Assembly: GCA_030674185.1 (NCBI GenBank)
Contig: JAPXFY010000015.1
Coordinates: 26,161,043 to 26,225,042, forward strand
Length of the DNA stretch: 64,000 bases
Source: Monoplex corrugatus
Taxonomy: Eukaryota > Mollusca > Gastropoda > Littorinimorpha > Ranellidae
Direction: 5' to 3'
Shown: positions 52,840 through 63,979 of the stretch, one piece after another
How positions within the stretch are numbered: the stretch's first letter is position 1
How the letters are laid out: every line of letters begins with the position of its first letter
The notes under the pieces: generated by a model
What the model was told of the DNA's origin: nothing
Databases searched by the model: none
Seen by the model: the letters and a program-made list of their open reading frames with translations, nothing else
Program-made: the position numbers and the translations under genes

Positions 52840-53705
52840 GGTGTGACACGTAGAATCGATGGCGTAATGGCAGAAATGCTTAAGACTGGATCCACAACTG
52901 TTTATTTTATTGTACAATGATTGTGTAATGTATTGTTTACATAATGACAAAAGCGACTGTGATTCCAGTTTTAAAGAAAGGAAATGTTGATAACCACGGA
53001 ATGTTGCATTATTTAGCAATATTTCGAAATGTAGCACCACTAAATGAAATGAAGAGTTTATGCATGGTTGTGAGACAATAAGATGATTCCTTAATGTCAG
53101 ACTAGATATAAGGAAAGTTATTCTACAACTGATCAACAAATTTCAGTCTGCATTCTGTAGTGCAGAAGCGCTTGTCCCAGATGGGAAGGTACGTTGCTTT
53201 TGTTGATTTAAAAAAGTGTCCATTCGGTCAAACGTACAAAGTCATTAGAATTCATTAGAAACCAGTGTGTTGCATGAAAATCATTTGTTCACTACAAACA
53301 TATATAGCAATTTAATCTTTTATGTAAAAAAAAAAAAGAGAGAGAGAGAGAGAATTACGTACGTTAGACTATTTCTAGTTTCCTTTTGGTATAAGACAAG
53401 GGTATGTGTTAAGCCTTACCTTATTGGTGAAGCATAAGTCAGAGAAAAATAGACGTGGTGTACAGTTATTGTCAGATACTATGAAACTATGCAGACAGTA
53501 TTGTTTTATAGTCATCAAGTCCTGGGTCATCAAAACCAATTGAATGTTCTGCACATTTGTTATACATCTTTTAAGCTAACGGTTAATACAGACAAAACAA
53601 AAGTTTGTTTCAAAAGGAGGTTTCTTAGGTAGGCATAGAGAAAGCTTCTTTCACAATATGAAATCAGGAGTAATAAACAAATATTATTACTTGGAGTTCC
53701 TTTTT
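52840..53705 (+). pseudogene. LINE-A relic: reverse transcriptase palm region
   Basis: Piecing plus-strand frames gives DGVMAEMLKTGST (about 52859-52897), KGN-DN-type sequence near 52975 and RYVAFVDLKK (53190-53219, near the first catalytic Asp of RT). These are followed by an FPFGIRQGYVLS segment (53382-53418, the G-RQG block), LTVNTDKTKVCF (53582-53616) and a final YYYLGV-like end at 53690. The block normally carrying the ADD catalytic pair is not recognisable. Frameshifts and stops are frequent. The fragment ends where the L1/Tx1-like LINE begins. It belongs to the same family as the relics at 305 and 44300, covering an upstream part of the protein. Confidence 0.72.
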
Positions 53706-54984
53706 AAACAAAACTTTTTTCACTTTTTTTTTTTCATTTGTTTGTTTTACAATAAATCAAACCATACAATGTAGACCATTATATTAACGAAAAATGATAT
53801 CAGTTCATCACAGGAGGAGCATTGTGGACATTTGACAACATACAACATTCAATAACAGTATAGCATTATTTCATACATTGGAGGTTTTAAAGTGAACATC
53901 GAGACTTAAAAACATGTCATAAAAAATTGCTCTCTAATGAGACATAAGTGGCTTATAGTTATTCCATTAATTTAAGCACTAAAGACGTAGAAGTGAAAGA
54001 TGATTTTGGCATTATACTGTTCAGTTTTGAATATTACATTAAGTAATCTTTGGAAAGTAGTACATTCTTAACGCATTTGCCAGTATTGCATTTCCAGATT
54101 TTTGCAGGCATTATAATCAGATCAGATGTTCCGTTTATTTTTACAGTTTGATGAGCACCGTGTGATTTTGATGTTAAAAGTATTTTTCGCATATTTCATT
54201 GATCAAATAATCGATAAAGTTCCAAAAGTTACGGACACAGTAGCAGTTCCACAGGAAAAGTTCAGTAGAATCTCTTGTATTATTACACCATGTACAATTT
54301 GTCGTAGATGATATACCCTTTGCATTTAAAATGATATTGGTTACATTAATCCGATGAACTATTCTCAGTTGCAACCATTTTAGTTTGACATATTTTAATT
54401 CATGAATTTTTAGAAATGGCTTTTCCCTAGAAATAATGACGTATAATTTCTCTGACCACTTTACGCAACAGTTACGTTTACCGCATCAGAATTTTTTCTC
54501 ATAATAGAGTTTTGACCATTTTTGTACACTGTTGTTGTTGAATTCTGGTTGTTCTTAGATATTGTTTGATTGAAGATATCCATCCATTATGTGACAAAAT
54601 CAATACGGCACTCAGTCTTAGTTTTAAATTAGTCATCGTGAAAAACAGGTTATTTTCTTTAAAAAAAAAAACCATTTGGATAGAGTATATTGTTTTCTCT
54701 ATCAGTTTATTGTCTTTGATTAACTGATTATCCATTTTTATTTTTTCGTTATAGAAAATAGTTTTAGCAAACAATTCACTTGCGGTCTTAGGTGTTACAT
54801 GATTACAAAATGCCATACAGGCCTTGAACGTAAGGGCCCAAAAGAGACAGTTCTTCATGAAATATGAAACAAACGCTGGTCCATAAAGTTCAGTGTTTTT
54901 AAGAAATGGACACATTTCTGTTGTAATACTTTGCCAGTTATGATGTGAAGTTTCAAAACTTTTTTATCCAGGTAAGTTTCAAGT

Positions 54985-54987
54985 CAT

Positions 54988-55024
<37 letters not shown>
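54985..55024. repeat. (CA)n/(TA)n microsatellite
   Basis: About 13 CA then 7 TA units inside the L1/Tx1-like relic. Confidence 0.95.
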
Positions 55025-55844
55025 GTTCAATCAACTAAACCCATTCCCCTTGGTGATGCTTTTAGTGGCATTTCTGTGATTTGATCCGTTCCGTTCATAC
55101 AATTGAAACACAACTAACTTTATTACTTTTGTAATGATCAGATGATCGGCAACAGTATCACTAAGGAAGAAATTTGCATAGCGCAAGTCTTTAAAACTGC
55201 GACATAAACAATTGGAGTAATGTTTTTTTACCCAAATTTTAAATAACGTTTTTACTTCTGACAGTTTGTCGTTGTAATTGATGCTTTCATAAACTTTTTA
55301 GGTCTTGAATAAACCAGAAGCCAAGTATTTTAAACTTATGAAGATTTTGTATCATTTCTAAATGGGGAGAGTTTTTTTGTTCTCCCACTGTATTACTTTT
55401 TTTTTCTCGCAGTTCATGAATAAGCCTGAAACTTTGCCGTACGTATCAAGTATACGCACAGATCTTTCAAAAGATATTTTATCTTGTACATTTATTAATT
55501 ATGTATAATCAGCAAACTGGGAAATTGTGTCTTGTACACCATGCACCTGGATTCCTTTTATTGAGTCATCCTCATTTTGGCCAGAATCTCTGCACAAAAC
55601 ATTTTTTTTTTCAAAATAAAAGGTAGGGGGAAGAATGGATCTACTTGCCTGCATCCCCTTTCTGTACTATGTCATTCTTAGCCTGACCATTTATAACGAC
55701 AGTTGATTTTATGTTTTTACAGAAAGTTTCAATCCAACAACAAACACGAGTACCAAATCCGTGGGCTCTCAAAACTTTCAGCATAAACCTCCAATCAAGT
55801 GAGTCAAAAGTTCAATCGAAATAAATGCAGAGTAGCAAACCTGA

Positions 55845-56249
55845 TGTATCACTGGATTTGAATGATTTATCAAATTATATACTAATCTTACATAGTCTCC
55901 TATGTAGGCCCCTGTCTGTTTGCCATTGTATCACTGGATTTGAATGATTTTCAAGTTTTATATCTAATTTTATAGTGTGTGAAGGCCCTGTCTGTTTCCA
56001 TTGTATCACTGGATTTGAATGATTTATCAAATTTATATACTAATTTCATAGTTTTTATGTAAGCGCCCTGTCTGTTTTGCCATATTGTATCACTGGATTT
56101 GAATGATTTATCAAATTATATACTAATCTTACATAGTCTCCTATGTAGGCCCCTGTCTGTTTGCCATTGTATCACTGGATTTGAATGATTTATCAAATTA
56201 TATATTAATCTTACATAGTCTCCTATGAAGGCCCCTGTCTGTTTGCCAT
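55845..56249. repeat. 82-bp tandem repeat, five units, within LINE RT coding sequence
   Basis: The unit begins TGTATCACTGGATTTGAATG and ends CCCCTGTCTGTTTGCCAT. Starts are at 55845, 55927, 56002, 56086 and 56168 (82, 75, 84, 82, 82 bp). Units one, four and five are near-identical; two and three carry indels. Confidence 0.95.
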
Positions 56250-56349
56250 AAAACCTGTCTGACCTTCACTGCTAAGTATTGGTAAAACCTTTTTGATTCT
56301 GTTTGAAATGCATGTCACGTCTATTTTATACCCACAACATTAAGGAGAA

Positions 56350-57050
56350 AAATAGGATGCCAATTGTTTGTGTACTCTTAAGTAGTTGTTGTTGTTGTTT
56401 TCTTCAACACAAGTTAGTCCAAATATCTGCATTGAACACGTGTTTATTTCTGCTATGAAACAATTGAAGTTTCCCATCTTTTGCTGAAATAGTCTATATC
56501 TTCTTACAAATACTGGATGAATAAAGTTGGACGCCATTCATTAGTTGTCAAAATCTCCATATATACGTTGAATTATACTCGTCCTCTGGCCCAGCATTTA
56601 TCTGTATGTCTTTGCTTATTAGGTAAGAATAAAACATAAACAATGTGCCAGTCTGCACGAAATATGGTGCACTCCACTGCTCAAGAACATTTCACTCATC
56701 TGTCTTTGTCAGCGAGTGACAAAAACGAATGGTGATAATACTTGTGTTAGTGTTGATAAAAGAGGCGAAACGTTTGTCTGAGAAAAAATCTGACAAACTG
56801 ACAGCTTGTTAAGTCAAACTCAACACGGCTCACTGTAAAATTTTAATCATTTCTCTGCCTGATTTTGTATTGATTGTGGGTGTATATTGTTTTAAGGAGG
56901 TTTGCCAGACGAGGCAGACATAATCAAAAAATAAATAAATAAGAAAAAACAAACAAAAAAAACAAAAAAGAGGTGGGGAAGGGTGGGAGGGAGAAATCAT
57001 GAGGTCGAGACAGAAGAAGGACGAGACAGGAGAGAGGGGGCGGGAGAGTG
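56350..57050. other. Mostly non-repetitive; no gene recognised
   Basis: A minus-strand 65-codon frame (56537-56340) is adjacent to the LINE but not assignable. Purine-rich low complexity lies at 56940-57050. Confidence 0.4.
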
Positions 57051-57056
57051 GTGGTA

Positions 57057-57073
57057 GGGGGGGGGGGGGGGGG
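57057..57073. repeat. Poly-G run of 17
   Basis: Uninterrupted G within a purine-rich block. Confidence 0.95.
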
Positions 57074-57429
57074 CGAAAGAGGGAGATTAAAGGAACAAAA
57101 CGCACATGACATGCAGATCCCAGACTTTATTAATCTCCACGACAGTGCGGACAGAGCTGGCTGAAGATCTAAGTCTTTCAGCCTGCAACTGCCTAGATCT
57201 TAAGTCTCTGTCAGCGTTTACAGTAGGATGTGAACTCGGGGCATAAACAACCTTCACTTGAAAGTAAACGCTTTTTAATGACTCGGTGGATTAGGTTCCC
57301 CATTAAACAGGCGTTAATCTGGTGTTAGTAAAAAGCGTTTTATTTTTCGCCTGTCTTTTCCTTTCTATCTTCGTTCCCCTCGCCTGTTTCCTCCGTGACA
57401 CAGAGGTGGAGCTCTCGCCTTTCTGTCTG

Positions 57430-57570
57430 CCTGCGCCAGTTTCCGTGTGTGTGTGTGTGTGTGTTTGTGCGTGCGTGCGTGTGTGTACATGTTTGTGTGT
57501 TGCGCGTGCATGTGTGTTTGCATGGTGTGGGTGCGCTGTGTGCATGCGTGTCTGTGAGCGCGCGCGTGTA
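57430..57570. repeat. (TG)n/(GCGT)n alternating tract
   Basis: TG and GCGTG units with Z-DNA-prone CGCGCGCG at 57558-57566. Confidence 0.93.
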
Positions 57571-57599
57571 GCCCCGACTACTTCACTGCGCTGAGAACG

Positions 57600-58200
57600 T
57601 GTTTTTTTTTTCAACATTAGGAAAGATGAAGTAGCGAGGGAGATGGGAAATGGGCAGCACCTATACAACGTTGACCCCGAGAAAACCAGAGGTCTCTATC
57701 ACCTCACTCCCCAACGACCTCAAGATTATAGGACATCCTTACCTGCTGTTTCCATCGGTAAAATCAAGCAACGTTTGTTTGAGAGTTTACATTTGTGTTT
57801 GAATCTAGACGTACACACGCAATTGGGCGCGAGCGTGCAACTATGCACATACGTTGACATCCACCCATCCATACATACATAAAAGCAGACATACATACAT
57901 ACAGACAGAACAACAAACATACATGCAAACTTACGTAGGTGCGTGCTCGTACACACGTTGCGTTTACACAAAACTGTTCTCCCATTCACTTCAACCCTTC
58001 ACATCTGTAAGTTTCAGTTTCAGATTTCTCAAGAGAAGGTTTCCGTTATCGGAATAAATTCCATAGGTATCAAAGCCTTAAAATGTCATATAATGGAAAA
58101 GGATCTAAAACGATCATGGCATAAGCTACAAGCCTGCGTATAAGCCCTACGTACTGGTAAAGCCTTGAAGTTCTGCTTAGCTTAGGAATTTCTTTCTAAA
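57600..58200. other. No gene recognised
   Basis: Mixed sequence with (CATA)n at 57868-57905. GCAG/GTAAGG on the minus strand near 57740 is a donor-like match without supporting exon context. Confidence 0.4.
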
Positions 58201-58202
58201 CC

Positions 58203-58560
58203 AGTCACCGTGGTGTGATGGTTAGCACAACGAACTACTGACTGGAAGGTTGTGGGTTCGAATCCCCATCCGTCCCTTCAAAAATCTTTGCGGGATTTTT
58301 CGGCTCTAACCGGCTGCTACTCAGAGTTAGGTGTATTGGGAAAACTGGGACCACACAATCTAGTATCATCCACTTCACAGATGCGTCATTGAGGGTGTTT
58401 CACAAATCTTCTGACCAGCACCACAGATGTCTGTACCTCTCGAGCCTGGTTGACGCCAGGATATATTATGAGCGTACAGTACAACCCTATCACGCAGTCT
58501 CAATCCTAGATGGAACTCCATAGCATGATGATTATCATCCTCATCGACATCATCATCGTC
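58203..58560 (+). mobile_element. SINE-C: tRNA-derived SINE with (CAT)n tail
   Basis: The head GTGATGGTTAGCACAACG gives an A-box-like element and GTTGTGGGTTCGAATCCCC a canonical B box, with tRNA-like spacing. The body runs through CGGGATTTTTCGGCTC, GGTGTTTCACAAATC and CCTGGTTGACGCCAGG, and ends in ATCATC units near 58535-58560. The second copy of its 3' half (61393-61575) comes from the tandem duplication, whose breakpoint lies within this SINE. Confidence 0.72.
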
Positions 58561-58750
58561 GGACTGTAAAACCTGTGCCAGCTTCTGTGGCCATTAAGGT
58601 GACGTAGAAAAATAGGACAAAACAAAACAAAACAAACAAAAACAAAAACAAAGAAAAAAAAACACGTGAATTTCTGCCTAACTTATGGGATCTACATATT
58701 GTGTAAACTTATATTGGTGTGTTATTGAATCAGAGTTAGGCAGTATTGAA

Positions 58751-58840
58751 TGCCCTTTGAAGGCCTCCAGAACCAACATGAATGCCCTTTGAAGGCCTCC
58801 AGAACCAACATGAGTGCCCTTTGAAGGCCTCCAAAACCAA
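58751..58840. repeat. 32-bp minisatellite, 3 units
   Basis: The unit is TGCCCTTTGAAGGCCTCCAG plus AACCAACATGAA. Three units here versus eight in the duplicated copy. Confidence 0.95.
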
Positions 58841-59131
58841 GAGTGCCCGCAGCCTATTCCCCATCCACCCCCTATATGTCAGTTTGCTAGAAAAAAGGTC
58901 TGCGAACCATTTGTATGCCGGTGAACTCTCCATTCCCCACGTGACACACACACTCTACGCCCCTTCCCGCCACCACCAAGCATCACCTCCTACCCACCCA
59001 CCCCTGCCCGCCCATCGTCAAAATTACAACTATGCGAAGGACTGTTTGCAAACCAGAAATCCATTTCAATCCTTCATAAGAAAAACCAAAGGCTCAACCC
59101 ACCACCCACCGCTCCTTTGATGTTGTTTTAA

Positions 59132-59345
59132 CCCTTTGATTCCCGCAGCATGTCCACCAGCTTACTGCATTGTCAACCACGCTAGCAAAGCAAAAACTTG
59201 ATCCTTTGACTCCCTCATCCTATCCACCAGCTTCCAGCATCCCTCATCCTATTCACACGCTTCCTGCAGGAGGCTGGTGGATAGGGTGAGGGAGTGAAAG
59301 GGTTAAGTTTTTGCACTTAGTGGATGGGGTGCGGGAGTCAAAGGG
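59132..59345. mobile_element. TTAA-flanked nested MITE, copy 5
   Basis: TTAA at 59128-59131; the right flank is TTGA (59346-59349), a mutated TTAA. The right end is GGTGCGGGAGTCAAAGGG. The inner palindrome has its left arm partly duplicated (CATCCCTCATCCTATTCACA). Confidence 0.85.
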
Positions 59346-59399
59346 TTGAGAGCCGTTCCGAGGGTTTTTTTTCTTTCTTTTTATGTCAGTCAGCTTTTT

Positions 59400-59510
59400 C
59401 TTAGAAAAGAAAGATTATTTCACATAGACTGGAGAGAGGTGTGTGTGTCTGTGTGACTGACAAAAATGCGTTGGCACAATTTTATCAGTTCTCTATGGGT
59501 AGATCTTTCC
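59400..59510 (-). repeat. R1 repeat core, inverted
   Basis: On the minus strand, GCCAACGCATTTTTGTCAGT then CACACAGACACACACACC, then CAGTCTATGTGAAATAATC. This is the R1 core with a short CA tract. Confidence 0.65.
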
Positions 59511-59689
59511 AAATTTTGATCAAAGCTTTGGATCATTGAAGATACGCGAAAGTTAAGTTTTGACGATAAGGCAACTTCACACGGACTCAAAATGTGCCGG
59601 AAATCAAAATAAGCCCTGTTTGAGGTAAGAATGAGAACACCATTTTCTCGGAAACTTAAAAAATAAAATCCAAAACAAGTGTGACCGCT

Positions 59690-60262
59690 CGCGTTCAAGC
59701 AAACGGGAACCAGAAAAAACACGAAAGAAGAATACGAACGCGTATTTAATACAAGACAAGACAGGCGCAAATTTGTAAGATTGTAAACAAACACCAGATA
59801 CAAAAATTTTGAGAAAAAGACTGAAACTTCCCTGCTGCTGTGTCCAATGTGAGAAAAGGAATATTCTGTTACATAAATTTTACATGAGGGACAAGAAATG
59901 TTATACCTATACATTCGAGCGAATACATACGCAGACACATACACACCAAGGTAAAAGTACATGCACGAAAAGTCATGGTCCAGATAAAAGTACATGAAGT
60001 GGCATGATACTGAATTCAGTTGAGGAAATCTTAATGGTTTGTCATTGGGGCCATGTGGCTTGCGCGTACCAAGTTTATCCTTTTCTCACATTGGACACAG
60101 CAGCAGGGGAGTTTCAGTCTTTTTCTCAAAAAATTTATATCTGGTGTTTGTTACAATCTTACGCTTGACAAAGGCCGGTTGGCTGAAAATTTGCGCCTAT
60201 CTTGTCTTGTTGTATTAAATACGCGTTCGTATTCTTCTTTCATGTTTTTTCTGGTTCTTAAA
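59690..60262. repeat. R3 foldback: inverted arms of about 170 bp
   Basis: The left arm (59690-59865: GAACCAGAAAAAACACGAAA, AATACGAACGCGTATTTAAT, GAAACTTCCCTGCTGCTGTG) is the reverse complement of the right arm (60085-60262: CACAGCAGCAGGGGAGTTTC, ATTAAATACGCGTTCGTATT, TTTCATGTTTTTTCTGGTTC). The spacer is about 220 bp. The left arm of this copy lacks about 24 bp (the CAAAGGCC block) present in copy 2. Confidence 0.85.
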
Positions 60263-60393
60263 AAAATAAGTAAAATATGATTTCACGGCCATGACATTTT
60301 ACCGTTGATGTTGACGCTCGTCAAGTTAGATTTTAACTGAAACAGTGCGAATTTATCTACATCTCTTTACCTGCTACAGTTAGACGTATGGAT

Positions 60394-60395
<2 letters not shown>

Positions 60396-60472
<77 letters not shown>

Positions 60473-60704
60473 CGTATGGATGTATGTGTGTGTGTGTGTG
60501 TCTACATATATATGTGCGTCTACATATATGTGTGTATATATGTGTGTATGTATAGTGTGTATATATGTGTGTGTATGTATATGTATATGTATGTATGTGT
60601 ATATGTAAGATATATATATTTATATGTGTGTGTATGTGTATATATATCTATATATATACATATGTGTGTGTATATAATCATTATGTATGTATATGTATGT
60701 GTAC

Positions 60705-60761
<57 letters not shown>

Positions 60762-60763
60762 AT
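60396..60763. repeat. (TG)n, (TATG)n and (TA)n tracts
   Basis: TG to 60468, TATG/TACA mixtures to 60690, TA at 60706-60763. Confidence 0.96.
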
Positions 60764-60884
60764 GCAGTGAATGTTTGTACTTCTATGTTTTGTTAGATCT
60801 GTTGATTATGCATTTTATACATTTCAAGATGTATGTGAATGCTATGTATTTGAAAATGAAAAAATAAAGTTTAAAAAACTGAAG

Positions 60885-61281
60885 CTTCTTCAAGGTCACA
60901 GTGACATTGAGAAGTACAAAATCCGTATTTTGTCCTGTGCAATGAAATGAATGAAATATACAGGTGTATTTTGTATTTGTGGAAGGGTCTTTGCGGGTTT
61001 GTAACCTTAGTGAACTCGACTTTGGTGGTACTTTTCTTCATGGTCGCTCGAGCTTTAGTTCCTCCGAAATACATCGTTGGCCTGACGACATCGGAGTCGG
61101 TAAAGGGACAGAAATGTGTTGCCGGGTGGCCCCGGAAGGTGAAGGCCTGAGATTTTAGCGGTAGCAGCCAGGAAGTGTTAAGTGTCTGCACGGTGTGTGC
61201 CATGACGAGTATATGACGGTCATTGTCCTTTTTTCCCCCTTGTGAATAAGTGTTAGGACATGTTTGCTTTCCCCCTTAGAT

Positions 61282-61375
<94 letters not shown>
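60885..61375 (-). repeat. R1-related sequence, inverted, ending in (TG)n
   Basis: On the minus strand, GTACTTCTCAATGTCACTGT then GACCTTGAAGAAGCTTC matches the R1 block at 1566-1600. (TG)n lies at 61285-61375, right beside the duplication junction. The frames at 60871-61203 are not assignable. Confidence 0.5.
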
Positions 61376-61762
61376 GTGTTCTGTTGTCGTGTGTCATTGA
61401 GGGTGTTTCACAAATCTTCTGACCAGCACCACAGGTGTCTGTATCTCTCGAGCCTGGTTGACGCCAGGATATATTATGAGTGTACAGTACAACCCTATCA
61501 CGCAGTCTCAATCCTAGATGGAACTCCATAGCATGATGATTATCATCCTCATCGACATCATCATCATCATCGGACTGTAAAACCTGTGCCAGCTTCTGTG
61601 GCCATTATGGTGACGTAGAAAAATAGGACAAAACAAAACAAAACAAAACAAAACAAAAAACAAAGAAAAAAAAACACGTGAATTTCTGCCTAACTTATGG
61701 GATCTACATATTGTGTAAACTTATATTGGTGTGTTATTGAATCAGAGTTAGGCAGTATTGAA

Positions 61763-62012
61763 TGCCCTTTGAAGGCCTCCAGAACCAACATGAATGCCCT
61801 TTGAAGGCCTCCAGAACCAACATGAGTGCCCTTTGAAGGCCTCCAAAACCAACATGAATGCCCTTTGAAGGCCTGCAGAACCAACATGAGTGCCCTTTGA
61901 AGGCCTCCAAAACCAATATGAGTGCCCTTTGAAGGCCTCCAGAACCAACATGAATGCCCTTTGAAGGCCTCCAGAACCAACATGAGTGCCCTTTGAAGGC
62001 CTCCAAAACCAA
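61763..62012. repeat. 32-bp minisatellite, 8 units
   Basis: Same unit as 58751-58840, expanded by five units. Variants AGAACC/AAAACC, CATGAA/CATGAG and one GCAGAA appear in a pattern that suggests block duplication rather than slippage of one unit. Confidence 0.95.
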
Positions 62013-62304
62013 GAGTGCCCGCAGCCTATTCCCCATCCACCCCCTATATGTCAGTTTGCTAGAAAAAAGGTCTGCGAACCATTTGTATGCCGGTGAACTC
62101 TCCATTCCCCACGTGACACACACACTCCTACGCCCCTTCCCGCCACCACCAAGCATCACCTCCTACCCACCCACCCCTGCCCGCCCATCGTCAAAATTAC
62201 AACTATGCGAAGGACTGTTTGCAAACCAGAAATCCATTTCAATCCTTCATAAGAAAAACCAAAGGCTCAACCCACCACCCACCGCTCCTTTGATGTTGTT
62301 TTAA

Positions 62305-62521
62305 CCCTTTGATTCCCGCAGCATGTCCACCAGCTTACTGCATTGTCAACCACGCTAGCAAAGCAAAAACTTGATCCTTTGACTCCCTCATCCTATCCAC
62401 CAGCTTCCAGCATCCCTCATCCTATTCACACGCTTCCTGCAGGAAGCTGGTGGATAGGGTGAGGGAGTGAAAGGGTTATAAAGTTTTTGCACTTAGTGGA
62501 TGGGGTGCGGGAGTCAAAGGG
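62305..62521. mobile_element. TTAA-flanked nested MITE, copy 6
   Basis: Duplicate of copy 5 by the 3.0-kb tandem duplication. TTAA at 62301-62304, TTGA at 62522-62525. It has a 3-bp insertion at the inner right border (GGGTTATAAAG). Confidence 0.85.
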
Positions 62522-62599
62522 TTGAGATCCGTTCCGAGGTTTTTTTTCTTTCTTTTTATGTCAGTCACCTTTTTCTTAGAAAAGAAAGATTATTTCACA

Positions 62600-62690
62600 T
62601 AGACTGGAGAGAGGTGTGTGTGTCTGTGTGACTGACAAAAATGCGTTGGCACAATTTTATCAGTTCTCTATGGGTAGATCTTTCCAAATT
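62600..62690 (-). repeat. R1 repeat core, inverted (duplicate copy)
   Basis: Matches 59420-59510 in the duplicated unit. Confidence 0.65.
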
Positions 62691-62849
62691 TTGATCAAAG
62701 CTTTGGATCATTGAAGATACGCGAAAGTTAAGTTTTGACGATAAGGCAACTTCACACGGACTCAAAATGTGCCGGAAATCAAAATAAGCCCTGTTTGAGG
62801 TAAGAATGAGAACAGCATTTTCTCGGAAACTTAAAAAAATAAAATCCAA

Positions 62850-63470
62850 AACAAGTGTGACTGCCCGCGTTCAAGCAAATGGGAACCAGAAAAAACACGA
62901 AAGAAGAAGACGAACGCGTATTTAATACAACAAGACAAGACAGGCGCAAATTTTCGGCCAACTGGCCTTTGTCAAGGGTAAGATTGTAAACAAACAAACA
63001 CCAGATACAAAAATTTTGAGAAAAAGACTGAAACTTCCCTGCTGCTGTGTCCAATGTGAGAAAAGGAATATTCTGTTACATAAATTTTACATGAGGGACA
63101 AGAAATGTTATACCTGTACATTCGAGCAAATACATACGCATACACATACACACCAAGGTAAAAGTACATGCACGCAAAGCCATGTCCAGATAAAAGTACA
63201 TGAAGTGGCATGATACTGAATTCAGTTGAGGAAATCTTAATGGTTTGTCATTGGGGCCATGTGGCTTGCGCGTACCAAGTTTATCCTTTTCTCACATTGG
63301 ACACAGCAGCAGGGGAGTTTCAGTCTTTTTCTCAAAAAATTTGTATCTGGTGTTTGTTACAATCTTACGCTTGACAAAGGCCGGTTGGCTGAAAATTTGC
63401 GCCTATCTTGTCTTGTATAAAATACGCGTTCGTATTCTTCTTTCGTGTTTTTTCTGGTTCTTAAAAAAAT
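62850..63470. repeat. R3 foldback, duplicate copy with the complete left arm
   Basis: The left arm (62850-63070) includes TCGGCCAACTGGCCTTTGTC, missing from copy 1. The right arm (63285-63470) includes GACAAAGGCCGGTTGGCTGA. Both arms are about 185-220 bp. Confidence 0.85.
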
Positions 63471-63592
63471 AAGTAAAATATGATTTCACGGCCATGACAT
63501 TTTACCGTTGATGTTGACGCTCGTCAAGTTAGATTTTAACTGAAACAGTGCGAATTTATCTACATCTCTTTACCTGCTACAGTTAGACGTAT

Positions 63593-63593
<1 letters not shown>

Positions 63594-63656
<63 letters not shown>

Positions 63657-63905
63657 CGTATGGATGTATGTGTGTGTGTGTGTCTACATATATATGTGTG
63701 TCTACATATATGTGTGTCTACATATATGTGTGTATATATGTGTGTATGTATATGTGTGTATATATGTGTGTGTATGTATATGTATGTATGTGTATATGTA
63801 TGATATATATATTTATATGTGTGTTGTATGTGTATATATATCTATATATATACATGTGTGTGTGTGTATATAATCATTATGTATGTATATGTATGTGCAC
63901 GTATT

Positions 63906-63976
<71 letters not shown>
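63594..63976. repeat. (TG)n, (TATG)n and (TA)n tracts (duplicate copy)
   Basis: TG at 63594-63653, TATG/TACA to 63900, TA at 63904-63975. Length differs from copy 1. Confidence 0.96.

Positions 63977-63979
<3 letters not shown>

Larger units (their letters stand above)
53715..56345 (-). pseudogene. L1/Tx1-like LINE relic with tandem duplication inside the RT
   Basis: Minus strand, high to low coordinate. ISNRIKKVLPILSSEGQTGF (56270-56330) is the RT finger region. GPYIGDYVRLVYNLINHSN is amplified five times (55845-56249). FDSLDWRFMLKVLRAHGFG (55755-55812) is the palm after the first catalytic Asp. SIKGIQVHGVQDTISQFADY (55500-55560) carries ADY where ADD is expected, so the second catalytic Asp is lost. 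A C-terminal frame follows at 54915-54499, and CTWC...WNCYCVRNFW (54210-54300) matches the C-terminal Cys motif of L1-group elements. The A-rich 3' end is near 53725-53745. Stops and frameshifts occur throughout. Confidence 0.78.
58385..61392. repeat. Tandem segmental duplication, copy 1 (unit about 3.0 kb)
   Basis: GTCATTGAGGGTGTTTCACA at 58385 recurs at 61393, and the following 2.4 kb aligns almost base for base with 61393-64000. The unit carries the SINE-C 3' half, a 32-bp array, a TTAA MITE, R1 and R3 repeats, and (TG)n/(TA)n tracts. 60795-61392 would recur only beyond the window. Confidence 0.95.

Noticed and set aside
57322..57668. Frames over the 57.4 kb (TG)n region that could look like Cys-rich secreted peptides
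   Set aside because: The Cys residues come from TG repeats; no signal peptide followed by a defined cysteine framework is seen.
57726..57989. Minus-strand exon ending in a CAG/GTAAGG donor
   Set aside because: The donor-like motif occurs alone. The frame is derived largely from CATA repeats and has no other gene signal.
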